Positions 8,404 to 17,250 are shown, counted from the stretch's first letter. The stretch is 32,293 nucleotides of DNA from an uncultured Desulfobacterales bacterium (GCA_945787595.1 CALZJV010000006.1:1-32293), one strand, 5' to 3'. A program made the numbers and translations. The notes: generated by a model not told the origin, from the sequence alone.

Positions 8404-8456
8404 CGATAGGCAGAACCTAACTCGGGAGAGAACGGTGCCTATCGTCTTTTCTATTT
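8404..8456 (+). terminator. Hairpin followed by T-rich tract (attenuator or terminator)
   Basis: CGATAGGCA at 8404-8412 pairs perfectly with TGCCTATCG at 8436-8444 across a 23-nt loop and is followed by TCTTTTCTATTT. It lies between the SWIM protein and the nuclease gene in an otherwise co-directional set. It could be an intrinsic terminator with a long loop, or an attenuator that lowers nuclease and helicase expression relative to ssb. Confidence 0.45.
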
Positions 8457-8506
8457 AAAAAAGAACGCAGTTCCTGCACCTAACAGCATCCTAAAGGAGG
8501 TAAAAA

Positions 8507-9316
8507 ATGCTTTTAAGTGAGCTTAGGCAGACACCGCACCTATCCGCATCGAGCATAGGAGATTTTATCGAGTGCGGGCTTTTATATAAATTTGGCCGGA
8601 TTGATAGGATACCTATGGAATTTGTAGCTGACGCCCTTGAGTTCGGGTCAACCATTCACCGGGTATTGGAATCTTATTACCAGGCGAAGATGATCGGCGA
8701 TAGGATGTCACTTAGAGATGTCCATGAATTCTTTGAACAGAAGTGGCGAGAAGCAGCTGAAGGCAGAGAAGATATCAAATACGCCAAGGGTAAAGATTTT
8801 GACACATTATTGATGGAGGGACGGGATCTTCTCACCGCATGGTACATGAATTTAAAGGATGATAGTTTTAATATCCTGGGTATCGAGGAAGCTTTCAGTT
8901 TTACTATTCCCGGTGTTGAAGTGCCTATCATCGGGGCCATGGATTTAATTGAGGAAGACGAATCACAAACGCTTATCATCACAGATTTTAAAACAAGCGG
9001 TAGGTCTTATTCCGCTGATGAGGTCGATAACAATTTTCAGATGCTCATCTACTATATGGCAGCCAGGGCAAACGGATATGCGGACCGGGAGATCATTCTC
9101 AAATTCGACACACTTATAAAAACGAAGAAGCCAAAATTTGAGCAATATTTCACGGTACGATCTGAAATTGACGAGCTACGGGCCATTAGAAAGATACAGG
9201 CAGTGTGGGCAGCTATTCAAAATAATTCTTTTGTCCCTAACGATACCGGATGGAAACACAAAAATTGTGCCTATCGCAAGGTCTGTGACGAATGGTTTTT
9301 AAGGAGGGCGGCATGA
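8507..9316 (+). CDS. PD-(D/E)XK nuclease, Cas4/RecB-like
   Basis: A 269-residue protein with a consensus AAAGGAGGT binding site. The RecB-family nuclease motifs occur in order: an N-terminal SASSIGDFIECGLLYKF helix with Cys23; GSTIHRVLE with His51; Asp146 in GAMDLIEE; Asp160-x-Lys162 in ITDFKTSGR; and Gln178 in NNFQMLIYY. These bind two metal ions for ssDNA or dsDNA end degradation. The C-terminus has KHKNCAYRKVC (H251, C254, C260). The arrangement of Cys23 plus this cluster resembles the iron-sulphur site of Cas4/AddB, except that the first Cys of the usual CxxCx5C is His. The stop overlaps the next ATG (ATGA). In context it is the exonuclease of the recombination module. Confidence 0.85.
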   Translation: MLLSELRQTPHLSASSIGDFIECGLLYKFGRIDRIPMEFVADALEFGSTIHRVLESYYQAKMIGDRMSLRDVHEFFEQKWREAAEGREDIKYAKGKDFDTLLMEGRDLLTAWYMNLKDDSFNILGIEEAFSFTIPGVEVPIIGAMDLIEEDESQTLIITDFKTSGRSYSADEVDNNFQMLIYYMAARANGYADREIILKFDTLIKTKKPKFEQYFTVRSEIDELRAIRKIQAVWAAIQNNSFVPNDTGWKHKNCAYRKVCDEWFLRRAA

Positions 9317-9597
9317 CGAAAAAAGTGATCAATCATGTACAGGACTATTTAACCGTTGTCGGGGAAGATAAGGTTTATCAAATTGTAAATGTCGAGTTGC
9401 TGTTGCGAAGGCATCCCCCTGAGGCTGTAATCGCTTTTCTTCAACAGCTTCGCAGTGAATATCAAAAGGAGCTGGGCCAATTGATTAAAAACAATAAAAC
9501 CGATGCCCGGATCAATGAACTGGTGGCCAAGAATTTCAGAATCAAGATGGCCATCAACACAATTAAAAACGCTAAGGAGGTGAAAGATGCCGCTTAA
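9313..9597 (+). CDS. Hypothetical helical protein coupled to nuclease and helicase genes
   Basis: A 94-residue protein starting at ATG 9313, which overlaps the nuclease stop (ATGA) and follows AAGGAGGG. It ends 10 bp inside the helicase gene, so the three genes are translationally coupled. It is mostly helical and charged (for example AVIAFLQQLRSEYQKELGQL at about 44-63) with no Cys and no recognisable motif. The tight coupling suggests a subunit or regulator of the nuclease/helicase pair. Function unknown. Confidence 0.6.
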   Translation: MTKKVINHVQDYLTVVGEDKVYQIVNVELLLRRHPPEAVIAFLQQLRSEYQKELGQLIKNNKTDARINELVAKNFRIKMAINTIKNAKEVKDAA

Positions 9598-10459
9598 ATT
9601 GAATAAGGAACAACGGGCTGCTGCGGAATTTCTGAATGGAACCTGTGTCGTTGTAGCAGTGCCGGGGTCAGGAAAAACTCTAACGATGACTCATCGTATT
9701 GGCAATCTGGTGAAAAAAGGCGTGGCCCCGGAAAATATTCTTGGATTGACCTTTACGCGCAATGCGGCTGAAGCCATGCGGGATAAATTGATTCCGGTGC
9801 TTGATGATATGTCCAGTCGAGTCACACTTTCAACGATCCACAGCTTCTGTCACTATCTGCTCAGATGCGAAGGGAAAACATTTGAGATCTTATCTGGCAA
9901 AGATCAGATTATCTTTATGCGGAATGTGATGAAACGACTTAAGGTAAAGGATTTGTCAATTGGTATGATTTTACGGGAAATCTCTTTGGCCAAAAGCAAC
10001 CTGATAACAGCTGATGAATTTCGCTTACTGTATGAAGGGGATAAATCCATCCAGAAGGTTGCTGACATATACGAATCGTATGACCGGGAAAAATCTAAAA
10101 AACTGCTCTTTGATTTTGATGATCTGTTAGTTGAAACACACCGGCTGTTGAATGAAAACGATGAGGTCAGGGATAAATACAAGGGCACATTCAGGCATCT
10201 TTTGGTCGATGAATTTCAGGATATTAATCCCATACAAAGTGAGATCCTAAAAATCCTGGTTAACAATTCGGAAGAAGGAACGAGTTTTTGGGTATGCGGA
10301 GATGACTGGCAGTCCATATATGCATTTATCAGTATAAAGGATTTAAGAAAGGCGTTGCGTTGGAAGGTGATTCGTTCGCCAGTTATGAATATCTATGGAC
10401 TGGGCTTTTGCGTCTGCAGGTGGGTTTTGACAAGGGAATTATCGAGACCGGGATTTTGA
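9587..10459 (+). pseudogene. UvrD/PcrA-like SF1 helicase, truncated after motif III
   Basis: The first 247 residues are a clear SF1A helicase: Q-motif LNKEQRAAAEF (about 5-15), Walker A PGSGKT (26-31), motif Ia TFTRNAAEAM, a STIHSFC segment, motif II VDEFQD (207-212) and motif III GDDWQSIYAF (238-247). Motifs IV-VI, which every working UvrD-type enzyme needs, are absent. After nucleotide 10327 the frame continues for 43 residues of unrelated composition. In the overlapping frame from about 10321 a different protein-like segment begins (see 10321-10653). A deletion or recombination has therefore joined a helicase 5' half to another gene. As it stands the product should bind ATP poorly and not unwind DNA. 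It lies at the end of the coupled nuclease genes. Confidence 0.85.
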
Positions 10460-10653
10460 TGCTAACAGCAGCCAGAAGTGAGAATTCATCTTATGGGACC
10501 AGTCGGGATCTTTCTGAGGCAGAGGTTGAATTGCTTTATCCAACCATCAGCCTACCCTGCAGCATCGCGTTATTTGACCTGGGTCCACCGATAATCTCAA
10601 ATGGAACGGAGGAAAATATTGATGGCACATCCATTCCTACCGATGACAAATGA
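10321..10653 (+). pseudogene. Fragment of a restriction-endonuclease-like gene (BglII-type, tentative)
   Basis: The frame offset from the truncated helicase codes for about 110 residues of good protein composition. It begins YKGFKKGVALEGDSFASYEY and continues through LLRLQVGFDKGIIETGILML to a Pro-rich end. The pattern of a GVALE strand, an aromatic helix, then GxIxxGILML resembles the catalytic core and following strand of BglII/BamHI-like restriction enzymes (KxGVxIExQF...IDVGIEIxP). The usual ExQ/ExK pair reads ExD here. There is no start codon of its own; the 5' part is missing at the junction with the helicase. The family call is from memory of the pattern and is weak; the gene-fragment status is better supported. 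Confidence 0.4.
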
Positions 10654-10807
10654 AATGCTAAAGAAACTGACCCAGATAATGCAGGATTCTATCTTAACAG
10701 CCAAATTTTCCGAACCACGGTTCGTTTTTGAAATCCCAAGGGTCATATCAACCAAAGAATCAAACTCGCAGAATTCAGAAACCAACCAGCCACAATTTCC
10801 CCACTAA
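10622..10807 (+). CDS. Small hypothetical protein
   Basis: A 61-residue frame starting at ATG 10622 with GGAGG about 9 nt upstream. It overlaps the end of the restriction-enzyme-like fragment by 32 bp. It is polar, with a helical first half (TNEMLKKLTQIMQDSIL) and a Ser/Asn/Gln-rich tail. No motif is recognised. Its binding site is as strong as those of accepted genes nearby, so it may be real, or the normal neighbour of the lost restriction-type gene. Confidence 0.4.
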   Translation: MAHPFLPMTNEMLKKLTQIMQDSILTAKFSEPRFVFEIPRVISTKESNSQNSETNQPQFPH

Positions 10808-10997
10808 TAACCGTTTTAAGTCAAAATCCTTCAATTCGTTTAATCAGGCAATCCGGGAGCCGTCCGTCCGCTCGTTTGGATACGCACCCTGTTAGCTTCG
10901 TCAGGGAAAATATAGTGCATCAGGCGGTGAAAGATTCACCTCCCGGAATTCAAATTCGTCACAGCGTTACAAAATTCAACTCAAGGGAGGATCTGAA

Positions 10998-11195
10998 ATG
11001 GCATACACACCGCAGCTCAGTTACCGATCATCATGCACGTTGAGACGAATTGCGTGGGCGCTGGGAATACCAATGACTAAAGCAATTGAAAGGGTATTCG
11101 ATCACATGCCGGTTATTCTGGATAAAGAAAAAGTCTGTCAGGGGTGCCGGGATAAAAGCAAATGTGATGATTGCGATTTCAACAACCGACTTTAA
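10998..11195 (+). CDS. Small zinc-ribbon protein of mobile elements
   Basis: A 65-residue protein with an AAGGGAGGA binding site. The N-terminal half is helical and basic (SYRSSCTLRRIAWALGIPMT). The C-terminus has CQGC (C47, C50) and CDDC (C56, C59) separated by RDKSK, a compact four-Cys zinc site. Similar short proteins with this CxxC-x5-CxxC end accompany DUF932 and ssb genes in islands of related bacteria, from my recollection of such regions. It probably binds DNA or a partner of the DUF932 protein encoded 44 bp downstream. The exact role is unknown. Confidence 0.65.
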   Translation: MAYTPQLSYRSSCTLRRIAWALGIPMTKAIERVFDHMPVILDKEKVCQGCRDKSKCDDCDFNNRL

Positions 11196-11239
11196 TTAAA
11201 TTGAAACCTGTAGATTACAGGTAAAAAATGGAGGTGACC

Positions 11240-12166
11240 ATGAATAATATTACAACACTGGAAAAAGTCTTTAACCGGGTCGATGCACTGTCACAAAATT
11301 GTTTCGATCAAAATGTAAACGTTTCTGATATCGCATTTGAGAACCTTAATTCAGTTAGTATCGCCGGTGAATCCCATCCTTTAAGAACTATTGCGCAAAG
11401 ATCCATTAGTTGGCGATTGGGAATTCCCTTTCAATATTTGAGAAAATGCCCGCCGGAAATTCAATCCGTAAATCTTAATTACTGGATTGAACATGAAAAA
11501 AATGAACAGCTGTTCTTCAGATTTAGTGGAAAGGAAGTGAGGGCGATCTTCACCCCCAAATATAAACCGGTGGATAATTTTGAAGTCTGTGAAAGATTGG
11601 ACTCAATGGGATACGGTCCTGACACCCAGGTGCAGTGTAATCTTGACCCGGAATTTATGTCGCTTAGCATTCTGGATGGCAAAAAATCATTTGAGATTAA
11701 CGGGGATAAGTTCAAGCCAGGCATTTCCATATCTAATTCCGAGGTGGGTCTTGCATCCCTGTCGATAGCGGCATTTATCCTCAGGTTGATCTGCACCAAC
11801 GGAATGGTTTCAAAGACCGAAATCAGTGTATCCTATCGTCATGTTTCAACTAAAATCTTAGATGAGTTTCCTGCTACCATGGGCAAAGTTTCCCTTGAAT
11901 TGGGGGCACAGAAAAGTAAGATCGGTCTATCAATGGAATCACCTGTGGATGATCCTTTGAAAACGATCGAAAGCTTCAATCGCCAATTTAATCTGAATCA
12001 GCCCCAGAAGGAAGCAGTCGAATGGGCGTGGCCACAGGAGATGGGGGACAATATGTTCGCAGTGGTAAATACCTACACCAGAGCTTCACAGTTTAAGGAT
12101 CTCTCTGCTGAGAATTCATATCAGCTGCAGCGAGTTGGTGGCAATATTCTGGGGATGCTCAATTGA
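11240..12166 (+). CDS. DUF932 (phage/plasmid-like) protein
   Basis: A 308-residue protein starting at ATG 11240; the GGAGGTG just upstream overlaps an alternative ATG at 11228 and favours the later start. Family features are an N-terminal PLRTIAQRSISWRLGIPFQY segment, the VRAIFTPKYKPVDNFEV segment (about 101-117), and the central SxSxSEVGLASLSIAAFILRLICTNGMV region (about 165-192), which is the most conserved part of DUF932. Members occur on plasmids, phages and integrative elements next to ssb and nuclease genes; their activity is not established, though a role in DNA metabolism is assumed. This is the last intact gene of the plus-strand module before the defence insert on the opposite strand. 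Confidence 0.85.
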   Translation: MNNITTLEKVFNRVDALSQNCFDQNVNVSDIAFENLNSVSIAGESHPLRTIAQRSISWRLGIPFQYLRKCPPEIQSVNLNYWIEHEKNEQLFFRFSGKEVRAIFTPKYKPVDNFEVCERLDSMGYGPDTQVQCNLDPEFMSLSILDGKKSFEINGDKFKPGISISNSEVGLASLSIAAFILRLICTNGMVSKTEISVSYRHVSTKILDEFPATMGKVSLELGAQKSKIGLSMESPVDDPLKTIESFNRQFNLNQPQKEAVEWAWPQEMGDNMFAVVNTYTRASQFKDLSAENSYQLQRVGGNILGMLN

Positions 12167-12221
12167 TGAGAAAAATCTGTTAACGACTTAAGATTTGAAT
12201 GACTGTTTAGAAAAATGAGGG

Positions 12222-12271
12222 GTTGGGGTTTGATCCGGACATTGAGAGTTTGTGACAGATCAAACCCTAAC
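12222..12271. repeat. Imperfect inverted repeat after the DUF932 gene
   Basis: GTTGGGGTTTGATC at 12222-12235 and GATCAAACCCTAAC at 12258-12271 form a 14-bp stem with one mismatch around a 22-nt loop. There is no T-tract, so it is not a standard terminator. The loop side contains CCGGACA and GACAGATC, fragments also found in the promoter pair at 17251 and 18985. Confidence 0.5.
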
Positions 12272-12360
12272 TCTATCTTGGTATGGATGGAGCTTAGACC
12301 TTTTTATGGCTCTGTCATAATATAGAGGGGCAGGATAAGAAAAACAGCTCACCCCGTCAA

Positions 12361-12471
12361 TTAATCATCTGGGCGTCTGATCAACTGAAAGCCGGGGAGA
12401 TCCGTCTCATTGAAACCACGCTTGAGGAAGATGAAGCCACAAAAGCCCGACTTGATGCATGCCGTAAATAA
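12361..12471 (+). pseudogene. C-terminal scrap of a repeated unknown gene
   Basis: The frame at 12361-12471 ends SDQLKAGEIRLIETTLEEDE then a short basic tail and a stop. The same sequence, with substitutions, occurs on the minus strand at about 31765-31854 (SDQLKAGEISLIETTLQES...). No start or upstream body is present here. I read both as remnants of one gene family scattered by rearrangement. Function unknown. Confidence 0.6.
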
Positions 12472-12526
12472 AAAAGAGAACGTTATGTTCATAAAAGGAA
12501 ATGAAGTACTTTATAAATGAGTTAAT

Positions 12527-15500
12527 TTATCTCACTGTACGAGCACGAATGGACCTAATAGCATTAATAGCAGCTTGTCCAATGTCGGATCTCTCTATTA
12601 GCTTTTCTAATAGGGGAATCGAGGACTCATCTCCTATCTCTTCCAACGTTTCGATCATAAACCTTGCATGTTTTTCCTTGAAATACTGGTGATCCCCAAA
12701 AATACATGTTAATTCAGACTCTATTTTAATACCAGATTCAAGAATAGACCGGACTTCTGAACCAAAGAAGGTGATTAAGTCTTTATAGAATCCAAGACGT
12801 GCACTCATTCCACCGCGAATTTCCTCTTGAATGCGCATTAAAGGATCTACTGCAGCATGACTGTATCTATTAAGAAGGTTATGCCAACAAGACGAGCATT
12901 TACTGCGAATAGTTTCCTCTCCAACTGATGGTTTGTGAAGCCAGAATAAAATCTCACGATAAAATTGCCATGCTGCTTCATCATCTCTCATTGGGCGCAT
13001 TAAACGGGGAGGTTCTTCGGTATACCGACCTAATCCTATTATAGCTAACAAAAATGATTTAATTGAATCCTGCACATTTGCATATTCAGAGCCTGGGATT
13101 GCAGCCCACCTTTCAAATGCTGGAAATGTTCTTGGATCTTCTATTTTCAATAATCTGTTTAAGAGAGTATCCACAAAAAAAGCATAGCTCGGAGCTCCGA
13201 GAGCCGCCATAGTCATGAAACGCGTGAGTTCGTCTTTGCTCAATTGCTCAATCGCTTCATAATAAATGCCTTGAAAAACTTCTTCAAATATTTTTGAATA
13301 AATAGTGTAAGCCCACCGATTAGAAAATTCTTCCGGATTCTCAGGCAACCTTTCCGTCAATGATGGTTTAATTGTATCAATCCATTCTTGCTCAGCCTCC
13401 ATTAGCTGTTTAATCTCTTTATCTGTATCTGAAGTAGGGTATAAAAGGCGATAAATTTCGTTACGCGCGTCTTCTACAGTCATTCCTATCTCGATAGCAC
13501 CAGTTCCTGACAGTATTTCAATAATAGTAGTACTTAGAGCTAAGTCTCCTTCATGATCTAAACCTTCAATAATATCGATCAAGTCTGACCGAAGTGAATC
13601 GCTACAATGGTTAATTACCACATTTATGGCTTCTAATGCATGAAGGCGCAAATGATATATTCCAGTATCCCAGCAATATTGCAGCAATCCTGGAATTTCT
13701 CTGAATAACAATGAGTTACCTAATCTTCTGATGAGTTCACACATTAAATAAAGGGTGCCAAAGGACTTCTTATCATAATTTATAAGTAATAATTGAGTAA
13801 GATTTGTGAGCTTTGATTTTTTTTCTGGGACGTACCAAATTTGCGATATAAGAATTTCCGATAATATAGTGGACACAGGTAGGCTTTTATCAGAGGTCCA
13901 AACAAAGAGCATAGGAAACAGATCATTTCTTAATTTAGTTTTTGCGTCCTCTGAAAATCCTTTGCCGTCAAGAATTTTAAAACATGTATGGTCTGTTTCT
14001 TGAATGAGCTTGAGCACAGGATCAATAAAAATTCCATTCATGAAAGCTTTTCCAATCACGACCATTAGTGCTCGCTCATAAGCTGTCCAGCTAAATAAAT
14101 TGTTAAGTTGTATATTTCTTCTGAATGGTCCTTTCCCAGGCTCAAAAGCAAGATCTATTTCTCTCAGTTCTTTATTTGCTTTTTCAAATAATTCGTCGAT
14201 ATCATGATAAATAACCTTTTTAACGTGCCTCCCAAAGTGCCCTTCAATACTTTCAGATAGTAAATTTTGAAAATTTTTAAGGCGCAGTAATTTTTTTGCA
14301 CTTTCTGTTTCAGCTTGTGCTCCGAGAACAAAATCAGCAAGATGGTGATTTCGTGGCTTCTCCATCTCTATAAAGAGGGCATCTCCATAAACGTAGTTTG
14401 AAAGTATAGCTTCAGCTTCGAAAAACCACTGAATCATTTCATGAGAAAAAGCTGAGTCTCCATGCTGCAATTCAATAAGTCCAGATTCCAGAATAGTTGC
14501 AATTGCTTCGGGCTTAGCGTGGACCTTTTCCGTGATTGATTCAGCAACTCGTTTGAATTCTGCCAAAGGCATGGTAGTCGATAATCGTTCAGACATTATT
14601 TGAGCGATCTTCACAAGGATTCTAAAAGCAAGCGAACCATCCTGACCACGATCAAGACATTTTCTCGAATATGAATTAAATAATATGTACTTTGTTATAT
14701 ATCTTCCAGCTTCAAGCGCGCTTTGAATTGCCAAAGAGATTTCAAACGGTGTTCTCAAAGCATCGAGCATTATCCCAATACGTGATTCAGGCTTGGTTAA
14801 GTAAATTGCCGCAACCTTCAGTTTTTCCTCATTGGTCAAATAATTCAAACGGAAGATCATACCAGATAGCGCTGAGGGAAGATCAAGTTCTGATTGTGAA
14901 GTGAATATTATAGAAAGCTTATATCTAAGCACAAAGGCTTGAAGAGTTTCTATCAGTGAGCCGAGTTTCCTAACTGGGCACTCATTGACACCATCGATGA
15001 TTAAAAATGGCTTTTTCCCAGAAGCAGATAGAATACGAAAAAGTTGCCCAGCATTTCCTGGGTGCAAGGGGGCTACACTTCTATCAAGTAAATCAGAGAG
15101 GCGCTCCGAAAAGTACTTGCCTGGTACAAAAACTGGGGCGAAGCCGGCAGAAATTGCCTTGACAGATAGATGCTTTATCAAATGGGTTTTACCAGAACCA
15201 GATGGTCCAATGAGCTGAAAATTTTTATTTAAGCGTAATAGAGATTCAAGAGATTCTAACTTGCAGGGTTCTCCTTTCGTTGTCATTTGAGTCTCTGCGA
15301 GCTTGTTTAGGTTTCTTGTGTAAAAGTCAAGGAAACGTCCTATATATGCTTCAGACTGTTGTATCGCCTCTCGTTTTTTTGGATGAGCAGCATCAGCAAC
15401 TATTTTCTGTCTAAGACCTAATTCCATGGCAAATTCCAACCAGATATCATTTGTCCATCCTGGGTTAGTCGTGCTTGAAAATACGAATTGTAAAAATTCA

Positions 15501-16009
15501 GAGTAGCCTTTTACATATGTTTTATAATCTCCAGAAGTAATTTGTGACCCGGATGGTACCTCAGGAAATATACAAACTACACTTTCTATTGTTGTGAAAT
15601 ATCTTTTGTTCCCGGTAGGATTTTTCAATTCAGGATGCTTATTCAAGAATGAATGCATTTCATCACTTATTGCGTATTTCGCCTCTCGAGCTTGGTGGTA
15701 AGGATTCCTTTCACCGAGTTGATTAATTAAGGTACCGTTAGCCTCTCTTAGCTCCCACGGTCCATTAATCTGCCCAAATACCGACACATTATAGTTTTTG
15801 AGCTCGACTACACAAGCACAGTTTGATGTAATGATTACAAAGTCGATTTGCAATTTTAATCGACCCGCGAAAAAATTTGCAAAGATCAGGGTGTCCTCCT
15901 GGCGCTCAAGGAGATCTTTTCGCAATGTATCAAGGAATTGTATTTCTGAAAGTTCTTTTAGAGGATTACCGTAAAAAACAGCAATTTTCGGCTTTGCATC
16001 AAGAGTCAT
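12527..16009 (-). CDS. NERD nuclease/STAND NTPase/helical-repeat protein, putative antiphage defence
   Basis: An 1160-residue cytoplasmic protein with three parts. The N-terminal NERD domain has the PD-(D/E)XK catalytic set: Asp56 in LQIDFVII, Glu69-x-Lys71 in VVELKNY, and the family's NPYHQ (102-106). A P-loop NTPase of STAND/NACHT type follows: Walker A GPSGSGKT at 268-275, Walker B FLIIDG at 335-340, and a sensor-like IIFTSQ at 367-372. The remaining 700 or so residues are helical, apparently HEAT/armadillo-like repeats, the usual sensor part of STAND proteins. Known relatives by architecture (Avs and bNACHT types) detect a phage protein, oligomerise and unleash the effector, here probably a DNase. 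It is a solitary gene inserted between two parts of a mobile recombination module. The start has no strong binding site. Confidence 0.85.
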   Translation of the reverse strand: MTLDAKPKIAVFYGNPLKELSEIQFLDTLRKDLLERQEDTLIFANFFAGRLKLQIDFVIITSNCACVVELKNYNVSVFGQINGPWELREANGTLINQLGERNPYHQAREAKYAISDEMHSFLNKHPELKNPTGNKRYFTTIESVVCIFPEVPSGSQITSGDYKTYVKGYSEFLQFVFSSTTNPGWTNDIWLEFAMELGLRQKIVADAAHPKKREAIQQSEAYIGRFLDFYTRNLNKLAETQMTTKGEPCKLESLESLLRLNKNFQLIGPSGSGKTHLIKHLSVKAISAGFAPVFVPGKYFSERLSDLLDRSVAPLHPGNAGQLFRILSASGKKPFLIIDGVNECPVRKLGSLIETLQAFVLRYKLSIIFTSQSELDLPSALSGMIFRLNYLTNEEKLKVAAIYLTKPESRIGIMLDALRTPFEISLAIQSALEAGRYITKYILFNSYSRKCLDRGQDGSLAFRILVKIAQIMSERLSTTMPLAEFKRVAESITEKVHAKPEAIATILESGLIELQHGDSAFSHEMIQWFFEAEAILSNYVYGDALFIEMEKPRNHHLADFVLGAQAETESAKKLLRLKNFQNLLSESIEGHFGRHVKKVIYHDIDELFEKANKELREIDLAFEPGKGPFRRNIQLNNLFSWTAYERALMVVIGKAFMNGIFIDPVLKLIQETDHTCFKILDGKGFSEDAKTKLRNDLFPMLFVWTSDKSLPVSTILSEILISQIWYVPEKKSKLTNLTQLLLINYDKKSFGTLYLMCELIRRLGNSLLFREIPGLLQYCWDTGIYHLRLHALEAINVVINHCSDSLRSDLIDIIEGLDHEGDLALSTTIIEILSGTGAIEIGMTVEDARNEIYRLLYPTSDTDKEIKQLMEAEQEWIDTIKPSLTERLPENPEEFSNRWAYTIYSKIFEEVFQGIYYEAIEQLSKDELTRFMTMAALGAPSYAFFVDTLLNRLLKIEDPRTFPAFERWAAIPGSEYANVQDSIKSFLLAIIGLGRYTEEPPRLMRPMRDDEAAWQFYREILFWLHKPSVGEETIRSKCSSCWHNLLNRYSHAAVDPLMRIQEEIRGGMSARLGFYKDLITFFGSEVRSILESGIKIESELTCIFGDHQYFKEKHARFMIETLEEIGDESSIPLLEKLIERSDIGQAAINAIRSIRARTVR

Positions 16010-16450
16010 TTGCTTTTGCCTCTATTCTTCCTTTATTAGGGATCATCTATTAAATTTTATGCTAATCGGATTATCAAAGCGTAATATCAAAAAAACTCAT
16101 ATCTAAATAGAAAACTGCTTTGGAGAAGCTAAAAGATAGCTTAATTCGACTGCTAAAAGCTGTCAAGGAGCTTTTAGGCTCGAGTTTTTCGGGCAGCGTT
16201 TTAATCAAGCTTTAAGATCCCAGGAAATTGGAGAAAAAGAAAAAAGACAGATTAGCAGATTAGAATTGCTGTGTTTGCGTCTTTTTAAGAGTGGGATTTG
16301 GTTTGCCAAATTGTAAAAATTTACAGATTAATTACTGACCGGAATAAAAAATATAACCTATTGAATTTATTTTATATAAATGGTAAAGGCAGCGGGAGTC
16401 GAATTTGCATCTTCAATATATAGAATATAGTGTGTTTACAACAATAGCGT
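16010..16450. other. Upstream region of the NERD-STAND gene
   Basis: A 440-bp AT-rich stretch without a gene. It must hold the promoter of the minus-strand NERD-STAND gene. It contains one perfect hairpin (16153-16177, listed separately) and the 5' truncation border of the nuclease fragment that follows. Confidence 0.5.
16153..16191 (+). terminator. Hairpin plus T-run, possible intrinsic terminator
   Basis: CTAAAAGCT (16153-16161) and AGCTTTTAG (16169-16177) form a perfect 9-bp stem with a 7-nt loop. GTTTTTC follows at 16183-16189 on the plus strand. No plus-strand gene ends just before it. It may be the surviving terminator of a lost gene or a structure in the leader of the minus-strand NERD-STAND gene. 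Confidence 0.4.
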
Positions 16451-17185
16451 GTGATTTGGATAAAGGTTCATGATTGCATAAATCACACCCTGACAAACAT
16501 CCAGCGCTGCATTTCTGTTCTTGATGTTGACCAGATCGTTGACATCACCTTAAACCAGATGAGAGAGGAGTTCAGGTCATCCCGAGAAAAACGCTATCAC
16601 GCAAAGCCAAAGACATGCGCTTTATTCGAGCATGAATACGATATACCCCTTTCAGACGACGATTGGAAAAAAACCGTTGATAATATGGAACAATGCCTGC
16701 GGAATTTTTACGCTTCAGAAACCTTCGTCATACTCAAGGCACTCCCCCAAGAAATGTGGTTGGAGGTTGAGGACTTTTCATCTTTTAATTTGAATAACAC
16801 CAAAATTTGGGCGGTGTTGGATTGCAGTTTTCGGACAGAGGATGGTGGGATCACGATCATTGATTGGAAAACCGGTCGGAGCATGAGTGAGGATGTCTCC
16901 ATGCAGCTTTCCTGCTATGCCATGTATGCCATGAAAAAGTGGGGAATCGATCCGGAGAAGGTAAAACTAATTGAATATAATCTAATGGCAAACCAGGGTG
17001 CGGAATTTACTGTGACCGGTGTCGAGATTGAAAATACCAAGGGGTATATTGCTGGGAGTATTGCTGACATGCAGTCGTTATTGGTTGATGTTGACGAAAA
17101 TGTGCCCAGAGAGGAGGCAGTATTTCGGAAAGTCGAGGATGATCGGATCAGGGATAGATGTAATTTCAGGAAGGTTTGTGATTAG
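16451..17185 (+). pseudogene. PD-(D/E)XK nuclease of the Cas4/RecB type, probably 5'-truncated
   Basis: 244 residues in frame from a GTG at 16451. The catalytic motifs are present: WAVLDCSFR (first Asp), ITIIDWKTGRS (Asp-x-Lys), QLSCYAMYA (Gln), and a C-terminal CNFRKVC. The upstream YHAKPKTCALFEHEY and LRNFYASETF segments belong to the same family. The N-terminal region that normally starts such proteins (a helix with a Cys and a GxxxH motif, about 60-100 residues) is missing, and no good ribosome binding site precedes the GTG. I therefore think the 5' end was lost when the DNA to the left was inserted. It is distinct from the nuclease at 8507-9316. It was likely the companion nuclease of the mobile module, now perhaps inactive. 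Confidence 0.7.
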
Positions 17186-17250
17186 AAATTAAAAAAAACT
17201 GGGGGTGTCAATTATCTTTTTTGGAACGTTTACCAAAAATAATTTAAGGT

